A stretch of 64,000 bases of DNA, taken from JASLMY01 sp965226475. GTDB lineage: Bacteria; Pseudomonadota; Alphaproteobacteria; GCA-2731375. Below are positions 8,225 through 19,166 of the stretch, in pieces (position 1 is the stretch's first letter; every line of letters starts with the position of its first letter). Location: contig CBDDDJ010000004.1 of the NCBI GenBank assembly GCA_965226475.1, forward strand, positions 124,001 to 188,000. The letters run 5' to 3'. Below the pieces are notes generated by a model. It was not told where the DNA came from. It ran no database searches and worked only from the letters and a program-made list of their open reading frames with translations. Made by a program: the position numbers and the translations under genes.

Positions 8225-10360
8225 CTATGCTTCCCCGCCGTCACCTTCCGGCGCCTGACGGAAGTGGGCCCATGTCTCGCGGCCGCCGCGGTTGTTGATG
8301 ACGTTGATGAGGGCGGCGACCGGCCTCGGGTCGTAGCGCTGGCCGCTGTCGCCCATCAGCTGCGCCGCCGCCTCGTCGAAGTCGAGTGCCTCGCGCCAGG
8401 CGCGCGGGCTCACCATGCCGACGAAGGCGTTGGCGACGGCGATGATGCGGGCGCCGACCTCGATTTCCTCGCCGCCGATGCCGTCGGGGTAGCCGCCGCC
8501 GTCGTAGCGTTCCTGGAGGTGGCGCAGCACGGGCGCGATCGGCAGGTCGAAGTTCACCTGCTCCACCATGTCGGCGGTGCCGAGCAGGCTCTGGCGCACC
8601 AGTTCCGCCTCTTCCTCGGTCAACGCGCCGGACTTGGTCAGGATTTCCGGCGGCACCAGGATCTTGCCCAGGTTCATCAGGTTGCCGGCGACGTCGACCG
8701 TGCGTCGGGTCGTTTCCGGCTCGCCCATCTCGTCGGCCACGGCGGCCGAGACCTCGGCGACGCGCTGCGACTGGTCGGCCGAGAAGGGATCGCGCCGGTC
8801 GACCAGGCTGACGAGCGTGGTGACCAGTGCCCGCATGGTGTGCTCGCGCTGTTCGCGTTCATGCACTACGTCGGTCACGTCCTGGACGATCATCAGCACG
8901 CCCTCGGGATGGTCGCGGTCGGCGGAGAGCTTGATGTGATCGCTCATCACCGTGCGCACCGCGCCGTCCACGGCTTCGAATTGATGCACCCGGTTGGCCG
9001 GTTCCGAGCTGTTCAGGACAAGCTCGTTGATCTCCTGATAGAGCCGGGCGCGGACGGGTCCGATGACACTGGCCATGTTCATGCCCACCATGTCCTCGGG
9101 CTCGATGCCGGTGCCCTCGGCCGCCTTGGCGTTGGCGAAGGTGTAGTGGCCCGCGCGGGTGACGGCGGCTACCGCCGTGGGCTGCCCGTCGGTCACCACG
9201 CGGAGGAACTTGGAGAAGTTCTCCAGCCGCTCGTTGGCGATTCGCTGGCGTCCGGCCGAGCGGGCGGCCTTGACCGAGGTGCCGTGGCGCCAGACGGCGA
9301 GGATGGCCACCGTGACCCCGATTATCACCAGGATGAACACCGTCAGCAGAGTGTTGAGCCGCGTGTCCGTCTCGGCCAGCGCTTCCGAGAGAGCGATCGT
9401 GCGGGCCAGATACCAGGGAGAGTTGGCGATCGCCCGGCCCGTCACCAGGACCTGCGCGCCGCCATAGCCGACCCGGGTGGCGAAGCCGCCGGGCTTCTCC
9501 ATGACGAAGCTCGCGGCGAGATCGGCGGTGTCGAGCGCCAGGCTCCGCTTCAAGGGTGCCGTACCGTCGGCGAGCGGGGTCAGGTATTCGACCGACGCGC
9601 CCCTTTTGCGAACCAGGTAGCTCTCCGCCGTCGCCGCCGTCTCGCCCGGCTGTTTCAGCCGATCATAGAGGCTCGCGTCGACCTCGCGGACGCCGATGAC
9701 GAAACCGATACTCTCGCTCCCGCCGGTATCCGCCTGGACGCCGTAGACGGGGACGACGAAGCCGATCGTCGAGGCGCCGTCGGGACCCGCGTAAATGTCG
9801 ATCAGGGCGGGCTGGCCGCTCGCCGCCTCGTTCATCGCCCGCTGGATCCGGGGGGTGAGCGGCGGCGTCGAATTGCTGGCGGCGATCAGCTCGCCCTTGG
9901 CGTCGGCGAGCGCGATGCCCGCCTGGCCGGTCGGGGCCACGTTGGCGTTGACGGAGGGATCGGGCTGGGCGGCGACGAAGCCGTCGCGCGCCGCCGTCGC
10001 GTCCAGCAGGTTGCGGAGATAGCCGAACTCCGCCTGGGCGTCCTCGCTATTCGCGCCATTGAGCGCCAGTTCGGTCATGTAGAGCTGTAGGGAGGCGTTC
10101 TCCGCCAGGCTCTCCATGGTCAGGAACTGCTCGTCGAGCCAGCGGCCGACCTCGGTCGCGCGGCTGTCGGCGACGATGCCGAGGCGGATCTGCCATTGTT
10201 GTAGGTCGCGCTGGCGTTCGCCCTCGATGAAGGCGAAGACGGCCCAGATGCCGATCGCGACGACCGCCGCCAGCGCCACGGCGGCGGCGATGATGATGTT
10301 GCGCGTGCGCTGGCCCGCGCCCTCTTCCTCGGCCCGGTCGCCGCTGGTCTCGTCGCTCAT
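8225..10360 (-). CDS. Membrane sensor with PAS domain and degenerate HD-GYP domain
   Basis: 711-residue inner-membrane protein. A membrane helix near residues 21-44, a periplasmic sensing region to about 345 (Cache-like by position), a second helix near 352-374 (LLTVFILVIIGVTVAILAVW), a PAS domain at about 400-520 and an HD-GYP-like domain at about 525-690. HD-GYP enzymes hydrolyse cyclic di-GMP, but here the HDxGK motif reads MNLGK, the HHE triad before the DGxGYP loop reads LQE, and the first helix has QSQRV for HSxRV. The GYP part (DGGGYPDGIGG) is kept. It is therefore probably a non-catalytic signalling protein. AGGA precedes the chosen ATG. Confidence 0.85.
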   Translation of the reverse strand: MSDETSGDRAEEEGAGQRTRNIIIAAAVALAAVVAIGIWAVFAFIEGERQRDLQQWQIRLGIVADSRATEVGRWLDEQFLTMESLAENASLQLYMTELALNGANSEDAQAEFGYLRNLLDATAARDGFVAAQPDPSVNANVAPTGQAGIALADAKGELIAASNSTPPLTPRIQRAMNEAASGQPALIDIYAGPDGASTIGFVVPVYGVQADTGGSESIGFVIGVREVDASLYDRLKQPGETAATAESYLVRKRGASVEYLTPLADGTAPLKRSLALDTADLAASFVMEKPGGFATRVGYGGAQVLVTGRAIANSPWYLARTIALSEALAETDTRLNTLLTVFILVIIGVTVAILAVWRHGTSVKAARSAGRQRIANERLENFSKFLRVVTDGQPTAVAAVTRAGHYTFANAKAAEGTGIEPEDMVGMNMASVIGPVRARLYQEINELVLNSSEPANRVHQFEAVDGAVRTVMSDHIKLSADRDHPEGVLMIVQDVTDVVHEREQREHTMRALVTTLVSLVDRRDPFSADQSQRVAEVSAAVADEMGEPETTRRTVDVAGNLMNLGKILVPPEILTKSGALTEEEAELVRQSLLGTADMVEQVNFDLPIAPVLRHLQERYDGGGYPDGIGGEEIEVGARIIAVANAFVGMVSPRAWREALDFDEAAAQLMGDSGQRYDPRPVAALINVINNRGGRETWAHFRQAPEGDGGEA

Positions 10361-10488
10361 GCTCGTCCTCAAATGTTGCGGCGCCCGCGCCCCGCGAAGT
10401 ATAGGAACGGCGCCCAGAGCAGGCAATCGAGGAACGGCGGCCGTGGGACGGCGGCTCACGATGACAATCCAGTGGCGAGGAGCCTATC

Positions 10489-11472
10489 ATGGCCGCCGAG
10501 CGAGGGGGCGGAGCGACGCGGGCCATGGGCGCCTATCTGACACGCAGGCTGGTGTCCTTCTGCCTGACGCTTTGGGGCGCCTCGGTGCTGATCTTCCTGA
10601 TGCTGGAGATCCTGCCGGGCGACCCGGCGCTGACCATGCTGGGGGTGGATGCGCCGGAGAGCGCGGTGGCGGCGCTGCGCCAGGATCTCGGCCTCGACCG
10701 GCCAGCGCTGGTTCGCTATCTGGATTGGATCGCCGGCCTGGCGCGGGGCGAGATGGGGCTTTCCTTCACCTACCAGGTGCCGGTGGCGGAGCTCTTCGCC
10801 GAGCGGCTGGAGTTGACGGTGCCGCTCGCGCTCGGCGCCATGGCGCTGGCGAGCCTGCTGGCGTTGAGCGCCGGCCTCTATGCCGCCAGCCGGCACAACC
10901 GGACGGGCGACTGGGGGGTGATGGCGGCGAGCCAGCTGGGCCTCGCCATTCCCAACTTCTGGCTCGGCATCCTGTTGATCGTCTTTTTCGCCTTGATCTT
11001 GAAATGGACCAAGGCGGGCGGCTTTCCCGGCTGGGAAGCCGGCGTCGGCCCGGCCCTGGCGGCGCTCGTGTTGCCCGTGACCGCCCTCGGCGTGACCTTG
11101 GCGGCGATCCTGACCCGGATCACCCGCTCCGCCGTGCTGGAGGTGCTGCGCGAGGATTTCGTCCGCACCGCGCGGGCCAAGGGCCTGGGGCGCGGGGCGA
11201 CCTTGCGCCGCCACGTGCTGCGAAACGCGATGATCCCCGTCATCACCATCATGGGCCTGCTCTTCGCCGACGCCATGGCGGGGACGATCGTGATCGAGAA
11301 CGTCTTCAGCCTGCCGGGCATGGGAAAGCTCATTTTCGGCGCCATCTCCAACCGTGATCTCATGGTGGTGAAGAACGCGGTGCTGCTGCTGGTCGGGCTC
11401 GTCGTCGTGGTCAACTTCGCCGTCGATCTGCTCTACGCCCTGATCGACCCCCGCGTTCGGATCCGGGACTGA
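10489..11472 (+). CDS. ABC transporter permease, dipeptide/oligopeptide type (DppB-like)
   Basis: 327-residue inner-membrane permease of the PepT family. Six hydrophobic segments are visible, with the N-terminal LTRRLVSFCLTLWGASVLIF helix and the EAA-type loop RTARAKGLGRGATLRRHVLRNA that contacts the ATPase. AGGAG precedes this ATG; a second ATG at 10525 (MGAYLTRR) is the more usual family start. It is the first gene of a five-gene importer operon, divergent from the HD-GYP gene. Confidence 0.93.
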   Translation: MAAERGGGATRAMGAYLTRRLVSFCLTLWGASVLIFLMLEILPGDPALTMLGVDAPESAVAALRQDLGLDRPALVRYLDWIAGLARGEMGLSFTYQVPVAELFAERLELTVPLALGAMALASLLALSAGLYAASRHNRTGDWGVMAASQLGLAIPNFWLGILLIVFFALILKWTKAGGFPGWEAGVGPALAALVLPVTALGVTLAAILTRITRSAVLEVLREDFVRTARAKGLGRGATLRRHVLRNAMIPVITIMGLLFADAMAGTIVIENVFSLPGMGKLIFGAISNRDLMVVKNAVLLLVGLVVVVNFAVDLLYALIDPRVRIRD

Positions 11473-11481
11473 GGGGCCGGG

Positions 11482-12321
11482 ATGCGGGACGGGATCTGGC
11501 GCGCCATGGGGCACCACCGGGCCTTCCTGCTGGGCGCGGGGCTGTCGGGAGCGATGGCGGGCGCGGCGCTTCTGAGCCTCTTCTGGACGCCCCATTCGCC
11601 GACCCGGATCGTCATCCGCGCGCGCTTCAAGGCGCCCTCGTGGGAACACTGGTTCGGCACCGATCAGTTCGGCCGCGACATCCTTTCCATGATCATGGCC
11701 GGCGCCCAGACCTCGATCCTGGTGGGGCTGATCGCCGTCTCCCTGGGCCTGGCGCTGGGGGTCGGCCTCGGCCTGCTGGCGGCGGCCCGTCGGGGCTGGA
11801 TCGAGGAAGTGGTAATGCGCCTGAACGATCTCACCTTCGCCTTTCCGGTCATATTGCTGGCGATCCTGATCACGGCGGGCTGGGGACCGGGCATCGCCAA
11901 CGCGATCCTGGCCCTGGCGGTGATCAACGTGCCGATCTTCGCTCGCCTGGTGCGTGGCGCCGCGCTCTCGGTCTGGGCGCGAGAGTTCGTCCTGGCGGCC
12001 CGCGCGGCGGGAAAGGGCGATCTCCGCATCACGCTCGAGCACATCCTGCCCAATATCCTGAACGTTATCGTGGTGCAGGCGACCATCAGCTTCGCCATCG
12101 CCATCCTGGCCGAGGCGGCCTTGAGCTACCTGGGCGTCGGCTCCCAGCCGCCGGACCCAAGCTGGGGGCGGATGCTGAGCGAAAGCCAGAACCACCTCTT
12201 CCGCGCGCCGGTCCTGGCGCTCTGGCCGGGACTGGCCATCGTGCTCTCGGTGCTGGGGCTGAACCTGATGGGCGACGGGCTACGCGATCTCCTCGATCCG
12301 CGTCTCGCCCGGCGGCGCTAG
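11482..12321 (+). CDS. ABC transporter permease, dipeptide/oligopeptide type (DppC-like)
   Basis: 279-residue partner permease. The conserved WFGTDQFGRDILSMIMAGAQ segment near residue 55 and the EAA loop VLAARAAGKGDLRITLEHI near residue 170 are diagnostic of the DppC/OppC family. It starts nine bases after the upstream permease and ten before the first ATPase, consistent with one transcript. Confidence 0.94.
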   Translation: MRDGIWRAMGHHRAFLLGAGLSGAMAGAALLSLFWTPHSPTRIVIRARFKAPSWEHWFGTDQFGRDILSMIMAGAQTSILVGLIAVSLGLALGVGLGLLAAARRGWIEEVVMRLNDLTFAFPVILLAILITAGWGPGIANAILALAVINVPIFARLVRGAALSVWAREFVLAARAAGKGDLRITLEHILPNILNVIVVQATISFAIAILAEAALSYLGVGSQPPDPSWGRMLSESQNHLFRAPVLALWPGLAIVLSVLGLNLMGDGLRDLLDPRLARRR

Positions 12322-12330
12322 GCGGCGCCC

Positions 12331-13307
12331 ATGGCCTTGCTCGTGGTGGAGAACCTGGTGGTCGAGCTGGAGACGCCAAGCGGCCCCGCCCGGGCGTTGC
12401 GGGGCATCGATCTCGCGCTCGAGGCCGGCGGCACCCTCGGCATCGTCGGCGAATCCGGTTCCGGCAAGTCGATGACGGCGCTGGCGCTGATGGGGCTGGC
12501 GCCGGAAGGCGCGCGGGTCTCGGGCGCCGTCAGGCTCGACGGCCGGGACTTGCTGGCGCTTTCCGACGTCGAGATGGGCCGCGTGCGGGGCGGCCGCCTG
12601 GCGATGATCTTCCAGGAGCCGATGACCTCCCTCAATCCCGTACACAGGGTCGGGCGGCAGATCGGCGAGGCACTGGCGTTGCACCGGCGCCTGGCGGGCC
12701 CGCGAGCGCGCGAGGAAGCCATCCGCCTCCTCGCCCGCGTCGATCTGCCTCGTCCCGAGCGGCTGATCGAGGCCTATCCGCACGAGCTTTCGGGCGGGCA
12801 GCGCCAGCGGGTGATGATCGCCATGGCGCTCGGCTGCCAGCCTGACGTGCTGATCGCCGACGAGCCGAGCACGGCCCTCGACGTCACCGTGCAGGAGCGA
12901 ATCCTGGCCCTGATCAACGGCTTGGTGGACGACGAGGGCATGGCGCTGATCATGATCAGCCACGACTTCGGCGTCATCGCCCGTACCGTCGACCAGGTGT
13001 TGATCATGTATGGCGGCATGGTGGTGGAGCGGGGCGCCACGGCCGAGGTGCTGGCCGCCCCCGCCCATCCCTACGCCCAGGGCCTGATCGAGGCGGTACC
13101 GCGCCTCGGCCGGGGGCGGGAAGGCCGGCTCGCCACCATTCCCGGCGTGATGCCGGGACTCGGCAATTTTCCCGCCGGCTGCCCCTTCGCCGACCGTTGC
13201 CCGCTCGCCGACGCGGTCTGCGCGGCGACGGTGCCGGAGATGCGGACCATCGCGGCCGGCCGGGCGGCGGCCTGCCACAAGCTCGACCGGGCTGGTGGAG
13301 GGCGGCC

Positions 13308-13311
<4 letters not shown>
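12331..13311 (+). CDS. ABC transporter ATP-binding protein (DppD-like)
   Basis: 326-residue ATPase. Walker A GESGSGKSM near residue 46, Q-loop IFQEPMTSLNP, signature LSGGQRQRV, Walker B VLIADEPSTALD and the switch His in MISHDFGVI are intact. The C-terminal oligopeptide-transporter extension GCPFADRCPLADAVC, which may bind an iron-sulfur cluster in relatives, is present. Its stop overlaps the start of the next ATPase gene (ATGA), implying translational coupling. Confidence 0.95.
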
Positions 13312-14276
<965 letters not shown>

Positions 14277-14365
14277 GCGGGCGGACGGAGTGCGTGATAG
14301 CCTTGGCCCGAGGATAGGGACGTCGGCGCCGACCGCGCCGACGGGGTGAAAACCGGGAGGATGCC

Positions 14366-15841
14366 ATGAGGAAATGGCTCGCCGCCGCGGCCGTGCCGCT
14401 GATGCTGTTGCCCGCCGCCGCCGAGGCCGGGAAATCGTCGATCACGCTGGCCATGGCGCTGGAGCCGCCGGGCCTCGACCCGACCACGGGTGCCGCCGCC
14501 GCGATCGCGCAGATCACCCTCTACAACGTCTACGAGGGCCTGACCCGGGTGAACGAGGACGCCACCGTCTCGCCGATGCTGGCGGAAAGCTGGACCGTCT
14601 CCGACGACGGCAAGACCTACAGCTTCAAGCTGCGCCAGGGGGTCAAGTTCCACGACGGCAGCGATTTCGATTCGGGCGACGTGAAGTTCACCTGGGAACG
14701 CAACGCGGCCGAGGGCTCCAAGAACAAGCGCAAGAAATACTTCATCAACATGGCCGGGATCGAGACGCCGGATGCCCACACGGTGGTGGTCGAGCTGAAG
14801 GAGCCCAGGCCCGCCTTCCTCTTCAACATGGGGGAGAGCACCGCGGTCATCGTCAACGCGGAAGCGGCGGCCACCAACGCCACCAAGCCGGTCGGCACCG
14901 GCCCCTACAAGTTCGTGAAATGGACCAAGGGGGATTCGGTGGATCTCGCCAAGGATCCGGGCTACCGCGACGCGGCCTCGATCAGGCTGGAAAAGGTCAA
15001 GTTCCGCTTCATCAACGACCAGGCGGCGCAGATCGCCGCCGTGATGGCCGGCGACATCGACCTCATCCCCTTCTCGCGCGCGGCCGAGTCGATCGACGCC
15101 ATCAAGGCCAACGATCGCCTGGTCGTCACCATCGGCACCACCGAGGGGGAGACCGTCCTCTCCACCAACAACAAGCACCCGGCGTTGTCGAAGCTGAAGG
15201 TGCGCCAGGCGATCGCCCACGCGATCGACCGGGCCGAGATCATCGAAGGCGCGATGTTCAGCGCCGGCACGCCGATCGGCAGCCATTTCGCCCCGCACAA
15301 CCCGGATTACGTCGACCTCACCGGGCGCTATCCGCACGATCCCGCCAAGGCCAAGGCCCTGCTGGCCGAGGCCGGCTACGGCGATGGCCTGGAGCTGAGT
15401 TTGAAATTGCCGCCCACCGGCTATGCCCGCGACGGCGGCCAGATCGTCGCCCAGCAGCTGGAACGGGTCGGCTTCCAAATCAAGATCTCGAACGTCGAAT
15501 GGCCGGTCTGGCTGAAGGAGGTCTACAAGCAGAAGAACTACGACCTCTCGATCGTCAGCCATGTCGAGCCGATGGACATCGGCATCTACGCCCGTAAAAA
15601 CTATTACTTCCAGTATGACAACGCCGACTTCAACGCGATCATGGCCAAGGCCGACGGCACCACCGACGCGGCGACACGCTCCAAGTTCCTGAAGCAGGCA
15701 CAGAAGAAGCTCTCGGACGACGCGGTCAACGGCTTCCTGTTTCAGCTGGCCAAGATCACGGTGAAGGACAAGGGGCTAGAGGGCGTGTGGCGCAACAGTC
15801 CAATGTTCGTGAACGATCTGCGCTCGGTGTCCTGGAAGTAA
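14366..15841 (+). CDS. Extracellular solute-binding protein, family 5 (dipeptide/oligopeptide)
   Basis: 491-residue periplasmic binding protein that delivers the ligand to the permeases. Signal peptide MRKWLAAAAVPLMLLPAAAEA with likely cleavage after AEA. The SBP_bac_5 signature is visible: LAESWTVSDDGKTYSFKLRQ, VKFHDGSDFDSGDVKFTW, PVGTGPYKFVKW and VRQAIAHAIDRAEI. GGGAGG lies before the ATG. The ligand cannot be told from sequence; peptides, opines and glycosides are all known for this family. Confidence 0.95.
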   Translation: MRKWLAAAAVPLMLLPAAAEAGKSSITLAMALEPPGLDPTTGAAAAIAQITLYNVYEGLTRVNEDATVSPMLAESWTVSDDGKTYSFKLRQGVKFHDGSDFDSGDVKFTWERNAAEGSKNKRKKYFINMAGIETPDAHTVVVELKEPRPAFLFNMGESTAVIVNAEAAATNATKPVGTGPYKFVKWTKGDSVDLAKDPGYRDAASIRLEKVKFRFINDQAAQIAAVMAGDIDLIPFSRAAESIDAIKANDRLVVTIGTTEGETVLSTNNKHPALSKLKVRQAIAHAIDRAEIIEGAMFSAGTPIGSHFAPHNPDYVDLTGRYPHDPAKAKALLAEAGYGDGLELSLKLPPTGYARDGGQIVAQQLERVGFQIKISNVEWPVWLKEVYKQKNYDLSIVSHVEPMDIGIYARKNYYFQYDNADFNAIMAKADGTTDAATRSKFLKQAQKKLSDDAVNGFLFQLAKITVKDKGLEGVWRNSPMFVNDLRSVSWK

Positions 15842-15862
15842 TCGCAATCGACGGAAGTCCCG

Positions 15863-15891
15863 GCCGGCCCGCCATCCCGGCGGGCGCCGGC
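15863..15891 (+). terminator. GC hairpin after the importer operon
   Basis: GCCGGCCCGCC (15863-15873) pairs with GGCGG and GCCGGC (15879-15891) with a two-base bulge. It lies about 20 bp after the binding-protein stop codon and before the next gene. No T-run follows, so it would be a weak or factor-assisted terminator. Confidence 0.35.
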
Positions 15892-15915
15892 ATCGCATAA
15901 TCAGGAAGGCAATCC

Positions 15916-17139
15916 TTGCCCCATCGCGGCCTGAATTTCGGCATCTTCCTCGCCCCCTTCCACCGCCTGGGCGAGAATCCGACGCTCGGCTTCAACCGCA
16001 ACCTGGAGCTGATCGAATGGCTCGATCATCTGGGCTATGACGAGGCCTGGATCGGGGAGCATCATTCGGCCGGCTGGGAGACCATTTCCGCGCCCGAACT
16101 GATGATCGCCGCCCTGGCGGAACGCACCCGCCACATCAAGCTGGGCACCGGCGTCACCAGCCTGCCCTACCACAACCCCTTCAACGTCGCGAACCGCTTC
16201 GTCCAGCTCGATCACATGACGCGGGGCCGCGCCATGCTGGGTTGCGGTCCGGGGGCGCTGGTGAGCGATGCCTACATGCTGGGGATCGAACCGGTGGACA
16301 CCCGCGGGCGCATGATCGAGGCGCTGGACGCGATCATGGCGTTGTTGAAGGGGGAAGAGCCGGTCTCGATGACCACCGACTGGTTCGAGCTGCGCGAGGC
16401 CCGCCTGCAGCTGGCGCCCTACAGCGATCCGCGCTTCGATATCGCCGTCGCCAGCACGGTGACCCCCTTCGGCATGATGGCGGCGGGGCGGCACGGGCTC
16501 GGCGTGCTGTCGATCGGCGCCGGTCTGCCGGGCGGGCCCGAGGGCATGGCGCGGCAATGGGCGATCGCGGAAGAGGAGGCGGCCAAGCACGGCCAGACCA
16601 TGTCCCGCAAGGACTGGCGCATCGTCGTCACCATGCACTGCGCCGAGCAGGACGAGCTGGCCTTCAGCCAGGTGACGGCGGGGGAGCGGGTGGAGACCCT
16701 CGACTATTTCGAGCGGACCCTCGGCCGCCCGCCCGGCCGCGCCGACGACCCCTTGCGCGAGGGCGTCAAAATGGGGACGACGCTGGTCGGCTCGCCCGAC
16801 ACCATCGCCAAGGGCGTCGCGCACTTGCTGGAACTCAGCCAGGGCGGTTTCGGCGCCATCATGTTCCGCGCGCACGAATGGGCCAACCGGCGACAGACGC
16901 TCGACAGCTACGAACTCTTCGCCCGCTACGTCATGCCGCGCTTCCAGGGTGCCCTCGATACCCTCGGGCATTCCAACGCCTGGGTGCGGGAGAACCGCGA
17001 ACGGGTGGTCGGCGGCAACGTCGAGGCGATCCGCCGCGCCTTCGCCGACACCGGCCGCGCCGTCCCCGTGGAAGCCCGCGCCCGCACCATCGGCGCCCAG
17101 GACGTGGAGCTGGAAGTGGAGGAGGCGGGGGAGGAGTAG
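15916..17139 (+). CDS. LLM class flavin-dependent oxidoreductase
   Basis: 407-residue luciferase-like monooxygenase or F420/FMN oxidoreductase with a TIM-barrel fold. Landmarks: GLNFGIFLAPFHRLGENP at the start, DEAWIGEHHSAGWETISAP, TRHIKLGTGVTSLPYHNPFNVA and RAMLGCGPGALVSDA. A TTG start is used, with AGGAAGG upstream; no in-frame ATG lies near. Such enzymes oxidise aliphatic substrates with FMNH2 and oxygen; the substrate is unknown. A CMD-fold gene lies just beyond it on the opposite strand. Confidence 0.9.
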   Translation: MPHRGLNFGIFLAPFHRLGENPTLGFNRNLELIEWLDHLGYDEAWIGEHHSAGWETISAPELMIAALAERTRHIKLGTGVTSLPYHNPFNVANRFVQLDHMTRGRAMLGCGPGALVSDAYMLGIEPVDTRGRMIEALDAIMALLKGEEPVSMTTDWFELREARLQLAPYSDPRFDIAVASTVTPFGMMAAGRHGLGVLSIGAGLPGGPEGMARQWAIAEEEAAKHGQTMSRKDWRIVVTMHCAEQDELAFSQVTAGERVETLDYFERTLGRPPGRADDPLREGVKMGTTLVGSPDTIAKGVAHLLELSQGGFGAIMFRAHEWANRRQTLDSYELFARYVMPRFQGALDTLGHSNAWVRENRERVVGGNVEAIRRAFADTGRAVPVEARARTIGAQDVELEVEEAGEE

Positions 17140-17143
17140 GCGC

Positions 17144-17545
17144 CTACGCCAACTCTCCCTCTTCGCGGAGTTCGGCGAAGGTTTCCTTGGCGGTGATGAG
17201 GGCCTCGCGGACGAAGGGGACGCCGATGTAGCCCGCCGTATGTATCAGGGCTTCGGCGAGCTCGTCCTCGGTCCAGCCTTGGCGCCGCGCCATGCGGAGG
17301 TGGATCTTCAGTTCCGGCCAGCGCGCCGTCGAGGTGTCGGTGATGCAGCAGATGAGCGTCTTGGTCTTCAGGTCGAGGCCGGGGCGGGCCCAGAGCAGGC
17401 CGAAGATCGCCTCGCCCGCATAGCCCGCGAACTTGTCCATGATGGGATCGTTGTAGACGGTCTTCGACATCTCCTCGATCGCCTTGTCGCCGATCAGCTG
17501 GCGGCGGATCTCCCAGCCCTTTTTGAAGGTCTCGCTCTCGCTCAT
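17144..17545 (-). CDS. Carboxymuconolactone decarboxylase family protein
   Basis: 133-residue all-helical protein of the CMD/AhpD-like family, starting MSESETFKKGWEIRRQLIGD. The central LLWARPGLDLKTKTLICCI and the following HLRMARRQGWTEDELAEALIHTAGYIGVP match 4-carboxymuconolactone decarboxylases. GGGAG precedes this ATG; the in-frame extension to 17602 is rejected. It ends four bases from the convergent LLM gene. A role in aromatic breakdown is possible but unproven. Confidence 0.9.
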   Translation of the reverse strand: MSESETFKKGWEIRRQLIGDKAIEEMSKTVYNDPIMDKFAGYAGEAIFGLLWARPGLDLKTKTLICCITDTSTARWPELKIHLRMARRQGWTEDELAEALIHTAGYIGVPFVREALITAKETFAELREEGELA

Positions 17546-17673
17546 TTCGTTCTCCCTCGTCTCGTGATGTTCAGGTCGCCGGAACTTTAGCCGAATGCGC
17601 AACGGCGCGCGCGGGGGCGTAAATGTGGCAATATGGCGCCCGCGCCGGCCGGCGCCGCTCCTCCGCGACGAGT

Positions 17674-19149
17674 ATGCCCATGACCATCCGCTGGACCGAT
17701 GCCGCCTCGACCCCGATCAATCCGCCGGGGAGCGGGGAGCGGCCGCTCGCCGACGCCGAGGCGCGGCTCGCCGGCCTGGAGAAGCGCGTGCACGCCGACC
17801 TTCACACGCTGCGCCACCCGGAGACCGAGTGGATGGCGGAGCGCACCGGCCCCGACGGCGAACGGCTGCTGGACGTGCTGATCGCGGGCGCCGGGCAGGG
17901 CGGCCTCGCCGTCGCCGGGCAGCTGATCCGCGAGCGGGTGGGCAACATCTTGGTGATCGACAAGGCACCCAAGGGCAAGGAAGGAGTCTGGAACGATTTC
18001 GGCCGGATGCCGGTGATCCGCTCGCCCAAGCAGTACCCGGGCCCGGACCAGGGTATCCCCAGCCTCACCTACGAACATTGGCACCGGGCCAGGTACGGCG
18101 ATGGCGATTGGGACGGCATGGAGTTCGTGCCGATCCCTGCCTGGATCGACTATCTCGACTGGGTGCGGGAGACCCTGGCGCTGCCGGTTCAAAACGACAC
18201 CGAGCTGAAGGGGATCGAGCCGGCGGAGGATTGCCTCGCCGTGACGCTCGCCACGCCCCGGGGCGATGTGCGGCGCCATGTCCGCCGTCTGGTGCTGGCG
18301 ACGGGGCACGACGGCACGGGCAGATGGGATCTGCCGGAAATGCTGGCGCACCTGCCGCCGCACTTCTGCGCCCGGGCTTCGGACGACATCGATTTCGACG
18401 CGCTTCGCGGCAAGCGGGTCGCCGTGCTGGGCGTCGGCGCCTCGTCGGGCGACAATGCGATCTGCGCGCTGGAGGCGGGGGCGGCGGAGCTGGTCATGTT
18501 CTGCCGCCGGCCGACGCACCGCCGCCAGCAGGTCTACCGCTGGTGCATCACCGCCGGCTTTCTGCGCCATTTCAACGCACTGGACGATGCCTGGCGCTGG
18601 CGCTTCATGCAGCGGATCCTCAACATCCGCATGGGCATGCCGCCCGAGACCTGGAAGCGGATGAGCGAATTCGACGCCTTCCGCCTGGAGACCGACTGCG
18701 ACTGGCGCGAGGTCCGCGAGAAGGACGCCGGCGTCGAGATCGTGACCAACCGGGGCGGCTTCGACGCCGACTTCATCATTTCCGGTACCGGACACGACCA
18801 GGATGTCCGCGCCCGCCCCGAATTCGCATCCCTCGCCGGCGACATCGCGCTCTGGGCCGACCGCTACACCCCGCCGCCGGAACTGGCCGACGACCGGCTC
18901 GCCCGCTATCCCTACATCGGACCCAACTTCGAATTCCTGGAGAAGGTGCCCGGCCGCGCGCCCCATCTCTCCCGCATCCACGATTTCACCTTCGGCCCGA
19001 CCATGAGCTACGGGCCGAGCGGCTGTTCGATCAGCACGCTGCGCTTGACGGTGCCGATGCTGGTCGACGGCGTCACGCGCGGTCTCTTCACCGAGGACGT
19101 GGAAGACCACTGGCAAGCGTTGCTCGATTATCCGAACATGATCCCCTGA
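17674..19149 (+). CDS. FAD/NAD(P)-binding monooxygenase-like protein
   Basis: About 490 residues. Two Rossmann nucleotide-binding sites: VLIAGAGQGGLAVAGQL near residue 55 (FAD) and VAVLGVGASSGDNAICALEAG near residue 250 (NADPH), followed by the FATGD-like segment IISGTGHDQD. The order resembles flavin-containing and Baeyer-Villiger-type monooxygenases. Two close ATGs (17674, 17680) are possible, neither with a strong ribosome site. It is directly followed by an N-carbamoylase gene, so an operon handling nitrogenous substrates is likely. Confidence 0.8.
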   Translation: MPMTIRWTDAASTPINPPGSGERPLADAEARLAGLEKRVHADLHTLRHPETEWMAERTGPDGERLLDVLIAGAGQGGLAVAGQLIRERVGNILVIDKAPKGKEGVWNDFGRMPVIRSPKQYPGPDQGIPSLTYEHWHRARYGDGDWDGMEFVPIPAWIDYLDWVRETLALPVQNDTELKGIEPAEDCLAVTLATPRGDVRRHVRRLVLATGHDGTGRWDLPEMLAHLPPHFCARASDDIDFDALRGKRVAVLGVGASSGDNAICALEAGAAELVMFCRRPTHRRQQVYRWCITAGFLRHFNALDDAWRWRFMQRILNIRMGMPPETWKRMSEFDAFRLETDCDWREVREKDAGVEIVTNRGGFDADFIISGTGHDQDVRARPEFASLAGDIALWADRYTPPPELADDRLARYPYIGPNFEFLEKVPGRAPHLSRIHDFTFGPTMSYGPSGCSISTLRLTVPMLVDGVTRGLFTEDVEDHWQALLDYPNMIP

Positions 19150-19166
19150 GGACGGGAGGACATGAC

